Assembly: GCA_964496595.1 (NCBI GenBank)
Contig: CAZCAI010000169.1
Span: 1-9,557 of the forward strand
Origin: JAAAOZ01 sp964496595
GTDB lineage: Bacteria > Chloroflexota > Anaerolineae > B4-G1 > SLSP01
Length of the DNA: 9,557 nt
Direction of reading: 5' to 3'
Positions 1 through 7,831 of this stretch are shown here, in pieces. Position numbers and translations under genes: made by a program. The notes under the pieces were generated by a model. The model was given only the letters and a program-made list of their open reading frames with translations. It made no database searches and was not told the origin of the DNA. The number at the start of each line of letters is the position of its first letter. Position 1 is the first letter of the stretch.

Positions 1-341
1 AGGAAGAACAGCCCGCTGAGCGCCCAGAGCCAGGTCGTGAGCGGCACCAGCGCTGTCACGCTCGCCCCCAGCAGCAGCAGGGCCGCCATCAGACGATGGG
101 GCGGTTGCTTATCGTAGAGCCGCCCGCCGAGGGCTGATCCCACAAAATAGCCCAGCGACCCGGTGGTGAAGATCACGCTGATCTGGCTAAGTTCCGAGCC
201 GGTTTGCGCCGCCAGCTTCACCAGTAACGGCCCGGTGATCGCGCCGCCCATCCCCAATAAGACAAAACTCAGATAGTACGCTGCGGTGTTGAGCCAACGC
301 GCGTTCTTCCGCGCCGATATTTGCTGTGTGACCGTTGTCAT
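1..341 (-). CDS. MFS transporter, N-terminal part (runs off the left edge)
   Basis: The first 113 codons of a major facilitator superfamily permease of the inner membrane. The ATG at 341-339 is preceded by a GGAGG Shine-Dalgarno four bases upstream. Hydrophobic segments are visible at about residues 16-37, 52-72 and 85-101, with a fourth starting near 103. Between segments 2 and 3 lies the MFS motif A loop, GGRLYDKQPPHRL (residues 72-84), which is diagnostic of the family. The opening segment, with LLGMGGAITGPLLVKLAAQTG, resembles FucP-like sugar MFS carriers, but the substrate cannot be assigned. It follows the PHP gene in the same direction after 133 bp that contain a 9-bp tandem array, so co-transcription is possible but not shown. 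Only the N-terminal quarter to third of a normal 400-residue carrier is present because the window ends. Confidence 0.85.
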   Translation of the reverse strand, partial: MTTVTQQISARKNARWLNTAAYYLSFVLLGMGGAITGPLLVKLAAQTGSELSQISVIFTTGSLGYFVGSALGGRLYDKQPPHRLMAALLLLGASVTALVPLTTWLWALSGLFF

Positions 342-373
342 ATAGCCTCCGTATACCAAGCTATGCTTTCATT

Positions 374-418
374 AATCGCGAAAATCGCGAAAATCGCGAA
401 AATCGCGAAAATCGCGAA
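374..418. repeat. 9-bp tandem array, 5 perfect copies of AATCGCGAA
   Basis: Five uninterrupted, identical 9-bp units lie at 374-382, 383-391, 392-400, 401-409 and 410-418, followed by a partial unit (TCGCA). Each unit contains the palindrome TCGCGA. Read on the minus strand the unit is TTCGCGATT. The array lies in the spacer between the PHP gene (stop at 475) and the downstream MFS gene (start at 341). An open frame that reads it as repeated Phe-Arg-Asp is not supported as a gene. It could be a slippage-prone spacer or a clustered protein-binding site; the sequence alone does not decide. Confidence 0.9.
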
Positions 419-474
419 TCGCAAGGCCTGAGTATACATCCAACGGGGCTTTTAACAAGAGGGCGTTTCTAAGA

Positions 475-1880
475 TTACCTTCCGTCCACCCAGATTGGTG
501 AACTCCACGCCCATTGGTCATTGAGCTGCCGCACGCGGACGTAATAGACGTCGCCCGGCGCGCCGATATCCTCCACATCAAAGCGCCAATCGAACTCCCA
601 GCGGCGCGGCGCGCGGTGGAAGCGATAGGCGGGCGAGGCGATTTTGCCCAGGCGCCCGGCGCGCGCGCCCTCCAGCAACGTGGTCAGCGGATAGGCGATT
701 CGCCGTCCGTTGATCTCGGCCTGCACCTCGGCGTCCGGCGGCATTTCGACCTCCAGGCAGATGCCCTGCATCGCCGGCGTGCGGTTGTTGGGATTGCCAA
801 AGGTCGTCGTCTGGAATCGCACGCCTCGCTCGCCCTCGCGCTCCCAATGCGAGAGCGGGATGTCGTCCTGCGCCGCGTCGATCTCCGTCGGGGCGACGAC
901 CTCCGGGCCACGGAAGCGCGGCTCGACCGTCAGCACGCGCCCCGCGCTGATGCCGAAGCGCACGTCCCAATCGGCGCGGATGCCGCGCTCGCCCCAGCCG
1001 ACCTCCAGGAAGAGCCTGGTGTGCAGGCTGTCGCCGGGATCAGCGATGCGCGGGACGTCGCAACGGGAGAACCGTCGCCACAGGGCGTTGTTCTTGACGA
1101 TGTCCACGTAGTCCAGGGGCGCGCCGCCCACGACATGCACGTCGATCTCCCGCCGGTCGTTCTGCGATGCGGGCAGCACCGCGCCCATTGGCGCTCCGTT
1201 GATGGCGAAGCGCAGCGCGATGCGGTCGCCCGTGAGCGCGTAGGTGCGGCGCGCCCAGAGCGCGTCCCAGAGCGCGGGGCGCGTCTTCGCCGCGGCCCAG
1301 ACGCCGGCGCGACCGTGGCCGTAGCTGCCGGGATNNNNNNNNNNNNNNNNNNNNNNNNNNNNNNNNNNNNNNNNNNNNNNNNNNNNNNNNNNNNNNNNNN
1401 NNNNNNNNNNNNNNNNNNNNNNNNNNNNNNNNNNTGATGCGGAAAGGCCAGCGCGCGGACGCCCTGGGCGTGCAGGGCGCGCAATCGCTGCTGGAGCGTG
1501 GGCAGGCCATCGACTGTCAGAATCTCGCCGCGCGCGCCGGGATAGACGATGGTGACATCGCCGTCGGCGCAGCCGTGCATCTCAAAGCTGAGGAAAGTCA
1601 CGAAGTCGCCGGGGCGATGAAACGCCTCGGTGGTCTGCTGCACGGCCTCCCACTGCTCGCGCAAGCGCGCAAAGCCGGCCTCGTGAAAATCGACGATGTA
1701 CTGGATGGTCGGATCGGGAGCGGGCATGTCGGGCCAGAGCGCGTGCCCCGTCACCGAGCAGAAATCCAACTGCTCGCGGGCATTGCGGAAAGCGGTCTCC
1801 AAACTGCCGTGGCCGTAGGAGATGTCACAGTGGTTGTGGAGATCGCCATAGTAGACGTTCAGACCCTCATAGCCGCGCAT
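475..1880 (-). CDS. PHP-domain (DUF3604-like) metal-dependent hydrolase, interrupted by an assembly gap
   Basis: The N-terminal 148 codons (1880-1435) and the C-terminal 285 codons (1334-475) sit on either side of 100 N and are in different frames if the gap is taken literally. The start ATG (1880) has a GGAGGAG Shine-Dalgarno eight bases upstream and overlaps the oxidoreductase stop by 14 bp. PHP-type metal ligands are visible: H15-N-H17 in GDLHNH, D39 and H46 in LDFCSVTGH, E100 in FLSFEMHG, and H148 in LAFPH at the gap edge. After the gap, a GSYGHGRAGVWA stretch, then TYALTGDRI, FAINGAPMG and a terminal YYVRVRQLNDQWAWSSPIWVD segment fit the DUF3604 family's C-terminal part. PHP enzymes are metal-dependent phosphoesterases or related hydrolases. 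DUF3604 members have no settled substrate, so the role here is inferred only from its sugar-catabolic neighbours. The remaining PHP motifs fall in the gap. Confidence 0.8.
1335..1434. other. Assembly gap of exactly 100 N inside the PHP gene
   Basis: One hundred consecutive N bases. The round number is the usual placeholder for a scaffold gap of unknown length. The coding bases flanking it (446 before, 860 after, in gene direction) restore one open frame only if the true missing length leaves remainder 2 when divided by 3; 100 leaves remainder 1. So either the gap size is not real or the gene is frameshifted; the former is much more likely. Confidence 0.95.
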
Positions 1881-3132
1881 TTGGAATCTCCTCCAGCGCG
1901 ACCGTAACGCCGCCGGCGTCCATCGAGCGCAGGGCGGCCATCACCATGCGCGTCGCCTCCAGGCCGGCCCGCGCCGAGACCGTGGGCGGCGCGCCGTCAT
2001 AAAAACGGCGCAGTTCTTTCACCAGCGCCATATCGGCGCCGAAGTGCGAGTCCTCAAAGTGCTCGTCGCGGCAATCCAACACCTGATGCGTCGCGCCGTG
2101 ATCGGTCACGATGTCGAGCTTGCCCGTCTGGCGCGTGAGGATCAGCCGCCCCTTGGCGCCGACCAACTCCAATGTCTCTTGATCCTCGGCGGGCGGGCCG
2201 AAGATGGTGTAGAAGTACGAGGCGATGACGCCGTTATCATACGAAAAGTGGATGCTGCCGTTGTGATAGAGATCGGCGCCGGGCGTGTAGACGCAGATGT
2301 CGTCCGCATGCTTCTCGTCTTGCTCCGCCAGCCAGGAGGGGCCGAAGTGAGCGTGCATATCGCGGGCGGCGGGCGCGGCGGAGTCCGGCTCCCGGCGGCG
2401 ATAGGGACACGCGCGGTCGCAGAACCGGCAGCGCGGCGGGGCCTCCGGGTCAGGCTGGATGACCGAGCGTCCGCCGAAGCCGTGTACTTTGAGGGCCTGA
2501 GCGCCCGTGAACCAGTTGAAGACGTCGAAGAGATGGCTGCCTTTGTCGTTGAGCGCGCCTCCCGACCAGGCCCGGCGTCGCCACCAGGCGGTGAGGTAGC
2601 GGTGATAGGGGATGATGTCGCGCACTTGGAGCATGATCAAATCGCCGATGACGCCCTCTTGGAGCAACTCGTAGGCCCGCCGCCAGGGCGTCTCGTAGCG
2701 GCGGGTGAAGCCCATGATCAGCGGATTCTGGGCCTCCGTCTCGGCCTCGACGATGGCGACGGCGTCCTCGGCGTTCTGGGCCAGCGGCTTGTCGCAGTAG
2801 ACCTTCTTGCCGGAGCGCAGCGCGGGCACGGCGAACTGGCGATGGGTGTCGGTGATGGAGGTGATGACGATCAGATCCACATCGGGATCGGCGATCAGCT
2901 CCAGGCCGTCCGCGTAGCATTTGGGGGCGATGTCTTTGCCGTGCGCCGCGTAGCGCTGTCGCACGACCGCCTCGGTCTCGGCGATACGCTGCGGATTGCG
3001 GTCGCAGAGCGCGGTGATCTCGAAGCCGATCTCCGGGTGATCGGCCATCAGGCGGGCGATGCAGGCGACGCCCCGCACGCCCAAGCCAATGATACCGACG
3101 CCGATGGTGGGGTTGTCGTGTTCAGGCGGCAT
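1867..3132 (-). CDS. Gfo/Idh/MocA-family NAD(P)-dependent oxidoreductase with a four-cysteine insert
   Basis: A 421-residue cytoplasmic dehydrogenase. The N-terminal Rossmann fold has the dinucleotide-binding glycines in GIIGLGVRG (residues 13-21). The family's EKP-type motif appears as YCDKP (residues 112-116), followed by the catalytic-region signature DKGSHLFDVFNW, with H200 in the usual catalytic position. Family members oxidise or reduce a sugar, inositol or sugar-derivative hydroxyl/keto group with NAD(P). Residues 235-243 carry C-x2-C-x3-CP, and another cysteine (C280, in CVYTPGADLYHNG) follows. I recall related cysteines, possibly metal-binding, in a subset of the family. The start is well supported by AAGGAGGTG seven bases before the ATG. 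It overlaps the upstream MFS gene by 11 bp and the downstream PHP gene by 14 bp, implying translational coupling in one operon. The substrate is not identifiable. Confidence 0.92.
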   Translation of the reverse strand: MPPEHDNPTIGVGIIGLGVRGVACIARLMADHPEIGFEITALCDRNPQRIAETEAVVRQRYAAHGKDIAPKCYADGLELIADPDVDLIVITSITDTHRQFAVPALRSGKKVYCDKPLAQNAEDAVAIVEAETEAQNPLIMGFTRRYETPWRRAYELLQEGVIGDLIMLQVRDIIPYHRYLTAWWRRRAWSGGALNDKGSHLFDVFNWFTGAQALKVHGFGGRSVIQPDPEAPPRCRFCDRACPYRRREPDSAAPAARDMHAHFGPSWLAEQDEKHADDICVYTPGADLYHNGSIHFSYDNGVIASYFYTIFGPPAEDQETLELVGAKGRLILTRQTGKLDIVTDHGATHQVLDCRDEHFEDSHFGADMALVKELRRFYDGAPPTVSARAGLEATRMVMAALRSMDAGGVTVALEEIPNARL

Positions 3133-4423
3133 GGGATTTCACCTCCTTGGCGCGCTGTTGCATCGTCTGTCGTAGCTTCTCCACATCGCCGGGCACGACT
3201 AAGGCGGTGAGGCCGAAGAGAATCGCGCAGATCAGCCAGGTGCTGACGCAGATGACCAGGATGGCTGTGTGCAGCGACGCCCGCATCGCGATGACGCCCG
3301 CCAGGAAGGGCGCCAGCGCCGCGCCGCCATCCTCGACCAGTTTGTGTAGCGAGCGGGCGGTGCTGCGGACTTCGGGCACCGTGGTATCGTGGACGGTAGC
3401 CATCACGTTGGGCGCGGCGACGGACATCGTGATGCCGGTGAAGCCCAGGAGCACGGCGAAGAGCACAGTGTTGTCGACGGCGATGTTCATGGTGGCGAGC
3501 AGGAAAACGGCCCCGGCCAGGACGCCGCCCGCGCCGACCAGGACCCGTCCGCGCGGCGTGCGTTTGAAGAAGATGTCGCCCAGCGTCCCACCCACGAAGT
3601 AGCCCGCCGCCAGGGTCACGATGGCCACCAACATCGTCCCCATCGCCTGATCCGGGGTGTAGCCGCGCTCGGTTTCCAGATAGCGGAAGAACCAGAAGGT
3701 CAGCACGTTCCAGGGGAAGACGCCGAAGAAGCCCTGCGCCATCAGCAACAGCAGCGTCCGATTGCGCAGCAGCCCGCGCACCGTCTCCCAATCGATGCGA
3801 TAGCGCTCGGATGTCTCCCCATCCGCAGTCTCTAACTTCTGGAACTCCGGCTCGGAGCTACCGCGCGGCACATCGCGCACGGTGAAGAAAATCACGCCGG
3901 CCACGACAATCCCCAGGCCGCCGGTGAGGAAGAAGACGCCGCGCCAGCCCCACGCGCCGCCCAACTGCGTCGCGAGCACGGTGCCGGCCATAAAGCCCAG
4001 CGGGCCGGACATCTGCATCAGGCCGTAGACCTTGCCCCGCAATCGCGGCTCGAAGTAGTCGGAGAGCAGGCTGTAGAGGCCGGGGTAGCTGGAATCATCG
4101 ATGCCGGTGCTGGAGCGCGTGATCATAAAAGCGCCAAAGGTGCGCGCCAGCGCATTGAGCCACGTCGTCGCGCCCCAGATGAAGGAGGCTAACGCCAACA
4201 GCTTATCCCGCGCGTAGCGGTCGTAAAGATACCCCCAGAGGGGATAGAGGACCGAGGCGACGATGATGGCCAGGCTGGAAACCGCGCCCATCTGCGCCTC
4301 ATTGATTTGGAAATCCTCCATAATGACCGTGGTCAGAGGCCCGATGAGGAGTTTATCGGCCTGGTGAAGCAGGAGAAAGAGAAACATCACGGCAGCGACA
4401 TACCAGCGGTAACGAGATTTCAT
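3122..4423 (-). CDS. MFS transporter (complete, about 12 membrane segments)
   Basis: A 433-residue inner-membrane carrier of the major facilitator superfamily, of normal family length. Motif A is present after the second segment as GYLYDRYARDK (residues 64-74), with its second-half counterpart at GGTLGDIFFKRTPRGR (278-293). Segment 1 holds HQADKLLIGPLTTVIMEDF, with charged residues in the place where Spinster/anion-cation-type carriers have DR. A hydrophilic loop of about 35 residues (roughly 183-217) separates the two halves. The ATG at 4423 has GGAGG five bases upstream. The gene follows the second ABC permease by 65 bp and overlaps the oxidoreductase by 11 bp, so it is probably co-transcribed with the catabolic genes. 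It may import an organic acid or sugar acid, or export a product; this cannot be settled from sequence. Confidence 0.9.
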   Translation of the reverse strand: MKSRYRWYVAAVMFLFLLLHQADKLLIGPLTTVIMEDFQINEAQMGAVSSLAIIVASVLYPLWGYLYDRYARDKLLALASFIWGATTWLNALARTFGAFMITRSSTGIDDSSYPGLYSLLSDYFEPRLRGKVYGLMQMSGPLGFMAGTVLATQLGGAWGWRGVFFLTGGLGIVVAGVIFFTVRDVPRGSSEPEFQKLETADGETSERYRIDWETVRGLLRNRTLLLLMAQGFFGVFPWNVLTFWFFRYLETERGYTPDQAMGTMLVAIVTLAAGYFVGGTLGDIFFKRTPRGRVLVGAGGVLAGAVFLLATMNIAVDNTVLFAVLLGFTGITMSVAAPNVMATVHDTTVPEVRSTARSLHKLVEDGGAALAPFLAGVIAMRASLHTAILVICVSTWLICAILFGLTALVVPGDVEKLRQTMQQRAKEVKSHAA

Positions 4424-4488
4424 GATACCTCCAACGGCAATGATTTACTGGGTTTCTGATGTGCGACGGAGCGGGATTTTAAAACGGC

Positions 4489-5334
4489 TTATCGCTTGAC
4501 CGATCCGGCAGCGACGCCTCGGATGATAAACCTCTGCAACGCCAAGAAGAAGATGATAATCGGGAGCATCCCCATAGAGAGCGTCGCCAGCGCCAAATTC
4601 CAGCGATCCGTGTATTTGCCCAAGAAACTGAAAACAGCCAGTGGGATCGTGCGCTTTGCCTGATCATAGATGACCAGCAGCGGCAATAGGAAATCGTTCC
4701 AAATCCAGAAAGCGTGCAGGATGACGACCGTCGCGACCATCGGTCGCATAATGGGCAACACCACCCGGAAAAAGGTTTGGAACGAGTTACAGCCATCGAT
4801 GATGGCCGCCTCCTCGATCTCCCGAGGCACGGAGGTCTTAATGAAACCATGGAACAGAAAGACCGTGAAGGGCATCCCGAAGCCCAGATAAATGATGACC
4901 AATCCGGGGCGATTGTCAAGCAGGTTCAGCGTGCTGCCGACTTTCATCAGGGGGATCATGACTGATTGGAAGGGCACCACCATCGCGGCGACGAAGAGGG
5001 TGAAAATGGCATGGTTGATCCGGTGCGGCGCCCGCGCCAGCCGCCAGGCCGCCATCGCGCCGACCAGCACCAACAACGCGATGCTCACCACGGTGATGAT
5101 GAGCGAGTTGAACGCGGCCAAGGGGAAATGCACCGTCGTCCAGGCGATTTTGTAGTTCTCCAAGACCACCGGGCGCGGGAGCGACGCAGCGCTGCGCAGG
5201 ACGGCGCCGTAATCCTTCAGAGAATTGACCAGGACAAGATAAAAGGGCGCGAGAAATATGAGCGCCAACAGAGTGATCGGGACTACGAGCGCGACGCGCC
5301 CCCATCGCTGATCGGAAAAGGGCCGCTTTTTCAT
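4489..5334 (-). CDS. Carbohydrate ABC transporter permease, MalG/UgpE type
   Basis: A 281-residue inner-membrane subunit of a CUT1-type sugar importer. It begins with a basic tail and a first membrane segment at about residues 13-36, followed by the typical periplasmic NSLK stretch, then further segments at about 74-100, 107-130, 143-163, 197-222 and 247-269. The cytoplasmic EAA loop, which contacts the ATPase, is clear: EEAAIIDGCNSFQTFFRVVLP (residues 174-194, split as EEAAIIDG then the VVLP end), with the conserved glycine at 181. The stop and start of neighbouring permeases overlap as ATGA (5331-5334), so it is translationally coupled to the first permease. No ATP-binding subunit is encoded in the window; CUT1 systems in many bacteria share one multitask ATPase encoded elsewhere. 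Confidence 0.93.
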   Translation of the reverse strand: MKKRPFSDQRWGRVALVVPITLLALIFLAPFYLVLVNSLKDYGAVLRSAASLPRPVVLENYKIAWTTVHFPLAAFNSLIITVVSIALLVLVGAMAAWRLARAPHRINHAIFTLFVAAMVVPFQSVMIPLMKVGSTLNLLDNRPGLVIIYLGFGMPFTVFLFHGFIKTSVPREIEEAAIIDGCNSFQTFFRVVLPIMRPMVATVVILHAFWIWNDFLLPLLVIYDQAKRTIPLAVFSFLGKYTDRWNLALATLSMGMLPIIIFFLALQRFIIRGVAAGSVKR

Positions 5335-6218
5335 TGTTCAATCTCCATTCGTTTCGTGGCGTTGACCTGAAGCAACGTAACGATCCCGACGACGATGAAG
5401 AAGATCACGGCTTTGGCGGAGGCGAGGCCGTAGTTGTTGTATTCAAACGCCTCTTTGTAGATGTTCAAGGCGAAAGCCTGGGTGCTGCCATAGGGGCCGC
5501 CCTGGGTGAGGGAGAAAATTACATCGAATAACTTGGATGACCAGGAGAGCATCAGGAAAAGGCACACTGTGAACGCCGGCACGATCAGGGGCCAGGTCAC
5601 GCGCCAGGTGATCTGCCACCATGACGCCCCATCGATCTTCGCCGCCTCGATCAAACTCTCGTCAATGCTGACGATGGCAGCGATGTAAATCACCATCAAG
5701 TAGCCGGAAGTCTTCCAGACGAAAACGATGACCGTCGCCCAAAAGCCGGTCGCGGGCGTCCCCAACCAGGGAAGTTGGAAGAAGCCGAGGTTCGTCATCT
5801 CGGCGAGGGAATTGAAGGCCGTGCCGAAGATGAAGCGCCAGATAAAGCCCAAGATGATCCCGCCGATGACGTTGGGCAGGAAAAAGATGGCTCGATAGAT
5901 CTGCGTACCTCGGAAGGGTTGTGTCAGGGCCAACGCCAGCGACAATCCCAGGAGATTGGAGATGACTGTGCAGGTCAGGGTAAAGCGGATGGTGTACCAC
6001 GCCGAATTGGCAACGCCGGGATCTGCGGTAAGAAGATATTGGTAGTTATCCAGGCCCACCCACGTGGCTTGCTTGCTGACGCCATTCCACTCGGTGAAAG
6101 AATAATAAATACCAAAGGCAAAAGAAGAGCCGACGATCAGCAAAAAGATGAAGAGCGCCGGCCCCACAAAGAGGATATCCTCTCTGAGATTTTGCAGCCG
6201 CTTGGAATTAAAAGACAT
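5331..6218 (-). CDS. Sugar ABC transporter permease, MalF/UgpA type
   Basis: A 295-residue integral membrane protein that pairs with the MalG-type subunit to form the channel of a CUT1 sugar importer. The first segment is at about residues 15-39, followed by the family-typical YSFTEWNG and FVGLDNYQ-like region (here VGLDNYQYLL, 54-63). The EAA loop reads SLIEAAKIDGASWWQITWRV (188-207), then TWPLI, with the invariant glycine at 197. The late GGPYGSTQAFALNIYKEAF stretch (240-258) is also characteristic of MalF-like permeases. It has six predicted segments rather than the eight of E. coli MalF, as is usual for UgpA-type proteins. The ATG at 6218 has GGAGG eight bases upstream. It is separated from the binding-protein gene by 137 bp that contain a terminator-like hairpin. 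Confidence 0.93.
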   Translation of the reverse strand: MSFNSKRLQNLREDILFVGPALFIFLLIVGSSFAFGIYYSFTEWNGVSKQATWVGLDNYQYLLTADPGVANSAWYTIRFTLTCTVISNLLGLSLALALTQPFRGTQIYRAIFFLPNVIGGIILGFIWRFIFGTAFNSLAEMTNLGFFQLPWLGTPATGFWATVIVFVWKTSGYLMVIYIAAIVSIDESLIEAAKIDGASWWQITWRVTWPLIVPAFTVCLFLMLSWSSKLFDVIFSLTQGGPYGSTQAFALNIYKEAFEYNNYGLASAKAVIFFIVVGIVTLLQVNATKRMEIEQ

Positions 6219-6256
6219 ACGAGGCCTCCATCAGATTGATGTGCATCTCAATTCTT

Positions 6257-6321
6257 AAAGAAAGCCCTTGCGAGGATTGGAGAACTTGAACATCCAAGAA
6301 CTTTGCAACCCTCGCAAGGGC
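6257..6321 (-). terminator. Hairpin plus T tract between the binding protein and the permeases (partial terminator / mRNA stabiliser)
   Basis: Twelve-base perfect arms GCCCTTGCGAGG (6264-6275) and CCTCGCAAGGGC (6310-6321) enclose a 34-base loop that itself contains a short TTGGA/TCCAA pairing (6277-6281 with 6293-6297). On the minus strand the stem is followed by TTTCTTT (6263-6257), giving an intrinsic-terminator shape. It lies 35 bp after the binding-protein stop and 39 bp before the permease start. Hairpins in this position commonly let the binding protein be made in excess over the permeases, by partial termination or by protecting the upstream mRNA. Function here is inferred. Confidence 0.65.
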
Positions 6322-6355
6322 ACATTCACGCCAGGGCGTTAGGTCTAGGCGATCA

Positions 6356-7645
6356 CTAGTCGATCAAGCGCTGCCAAATATCATCCAAAGTTTGGAGTGT
6401 CGTCGGCCAATCGGCCTCGCCCGCCACATACTTCTGCATCGCATCGGACATCTCATTGGGCGCGCCATCGGGGAACTGCCCAAACATCCACGGAATCGTC
6501 TTGTCATCGCTGGCATAGCGGAGAATATCCTGGCTGATGCCCCCCAGTCCAGTCGGCTCGATGTCCTTATACGCCGGAATAAAGCCGAACTCCTGGACAA
6601 GATACTCTTTCCCCCGCTCTGATCCCACTAAGAAATTCAGGAACTCGCGAGCTGCGGCCTGCTCCTCCGGCGGGGAATCGCTGTTGACCACAAAATAGAA
6701 AGGGACGCCCACCGCCAACTTATCGGCGGCCTCCGCGTCGTTGCTCAGCGGCATCGGCAACAGACCGATTTGCGCATCGGGATTGGCCTCCAGAATATCC
6801 TTTTCCTTCCAGTTGCCCTGCTGGATCATCGCGACATCGCCGTTGACGAACATCTCCACTTGCTTGCGATTATCCGTGGTCAGCGGATTGCGCTCGCCGT
6901 GCGTCACATTGAGATCGATCAGCTTCTGGAGCGCGACGAACTCCTCCGTCCCGGCCATCGTCTCCTCGCCGGCATAGACGGCGTCGATGAAGGCCTGGGG
7001 ATTATCCTGGCGGGCGAAAGGAATGTTGATGAGGTGCAGTCCGTTGACCCACCACTCCCCGTAGCCGGTGCCGAAGGGCGTCGTCCCGGCCGCCGAGATT
7101 TTCTCCGCCGCCGCCGCCAACTCCTCAAGCGTGCGCGGCCGCTCGGTGACGCCGGCCGCATCGAAGATCGCCTTGTTGTAGATGTACCCGTAGCCCTCCA
7201 AGTTGACCGGCATCCCCATAATCTTACCGTCGATCTTCAGCCCATCGCGGGCGAAGGGCACGGCGCGGTCGACCCACGGCTCATCACTGAGATCAGACAA
7301 GTAATCGCTGAAGACATCCGCTTGCGCCGGGCCTTCTACGATGAAGATGTCGGGGCCATGCCCGGCCGCGAACTTCGATTTCAAAATCGGCATCCATTGC
7401 GAGCCGCCGCCGATGATCTCGTTGATAAACGTAACATCGGGGTTCATCTCCGCATATTCATCGGTAAGCGCCTGCCACTCCGTCTGCAAATTCACCTTGA
7501 AGTGGAAAATATGTAGCTCCACCGAACTATCCTCAGCGCCGGTCTCAGCCTCCGGCGTCGCCTCCTCGCCGCCCGGCGCCTGACATGCCGGCAACAACAT
7601 CCCGGCCAACAACATCAACACAACCAACAGATACGCGCGTTTCAT
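6356..7645 (-). CDS. Sugar ABC transporter substrate-binding lipoprotein (family 1)
   Basis: A 429-residue extracytoplasmic receptor that delivers a carbohydrate to the two permeases encoded just downstream. A lipoprotein signal peptide is clear: basic MKR, a hydrophobic core, then the lipobox LLPAC with the lipid-carrying cysteine at residue 21, followed by a flexible Gly/Glu/Pro/Thr-rich linker to about residue 40. The mature part shows family 1 solute-binding signatures: KSKFAAGHGPDIFIVEG (89-105), the hinge region GKIMGMPVNLEGYGYIYNKAIFDAAGV (140-166, key residues G144-P146 and Y152-N157), and later GDVAMIQQGNW. Length is typical. The ATG at 7645 follows a GAGGAGG Shine-Dalgarno. Ligand identity cannot be deduced, though aromatic residues such as W199-W200 would fit a sugar. 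It is the first gene of the transport operon. Confidence 0.93.
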   Translation of the reverse strand: MKRAYLLVVLMLLAGMLLPACQAPGGEEATPEAETGAEDSSVELHIFHFKVNLQTEWQALTDEYAEMNPDVTFINEIIGGGSQWMPILKSKFAAGHGPDIFIVEGPAQADVFSDYLSDLSDEPWVDRAVPFARDGLKIDGKIMGMPVNLEGYGYIYNKAIFDAAGVTERPRTLEELAAAAEKISAAGTTPFGTGYGEWWVNGLHLINIPFARQDNPQAFIDAVYAGEETMAGTEEFVALQKLIDLNVTHGERNPLTTDNRKQVEMFVNGDVAMIQQGNWKEKDILEANPDAQIGLLPMPLSNDAEAADKLAVGVPFYFVVNSDSPPEEQAAAREFLNFLVGSERGKEYLVQEFGFIPAYKDIEPTGLGGISQDILRYASDDKTIPWMFGQFPDGAPNEMSDAMQKYVAGEADWPTTLQTLDDIWQRLID

Positions 7646-7797
7646 CAGATCCTCCTCAATTACTAATGGCTAATGTAAAACTCTAGAGATAGTTGATCCT
7701 GCCCGACTTCACATATCAGCTTTCGATAACAACCTCCTTTGGGGCTGATAGGAGGGTCCTGACTTGGATGGAAGGTGATGAGCTGCGCGCCAATATC

Positions 7798-7825
7798 TTT
7801 GCTGATGTCGCGAATATGATATAAT
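7798..7825 (+). promoter_or_regulatory. Extended -10 promoter on the plus strand
   Basis: TATGATATAAT (7815-7825) is a perfect extended -10 (TGn next to a consensus TATAAT at 7820-7825). The -35 region is weak: TTTGCT at 7798 with a 16-base spacer is the best candidate, which is normal for extended -10 promoters. Transcription would start near 7832 and run away from the binding-protein gene toward the 3' end of the ROK gene. No plus-strand coding gene follows, so the product would be an RNA. Confidence 0.5.
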
Positions 7826-7831
7826 TCGGGA

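Noticed and set aside
514..1437. Long plus-strand open frame opposite the PHP gene
   Set aside because: It is an antisense shadow in GC-rich DNA, runs into the N gap, has no recognisable domain and lies over a well-supported minus-strand gene.
2044..3210. 388-codon plus-strand frame opposite the oxidoreductase
   Set aside because: Composition (Ala/Arg/Asp/Gly/Val-rich, no domain signature) is typical of antisense reading of a GC-rich gene; the opposite strand has clear family motifs and a Shine-Dalgarno.
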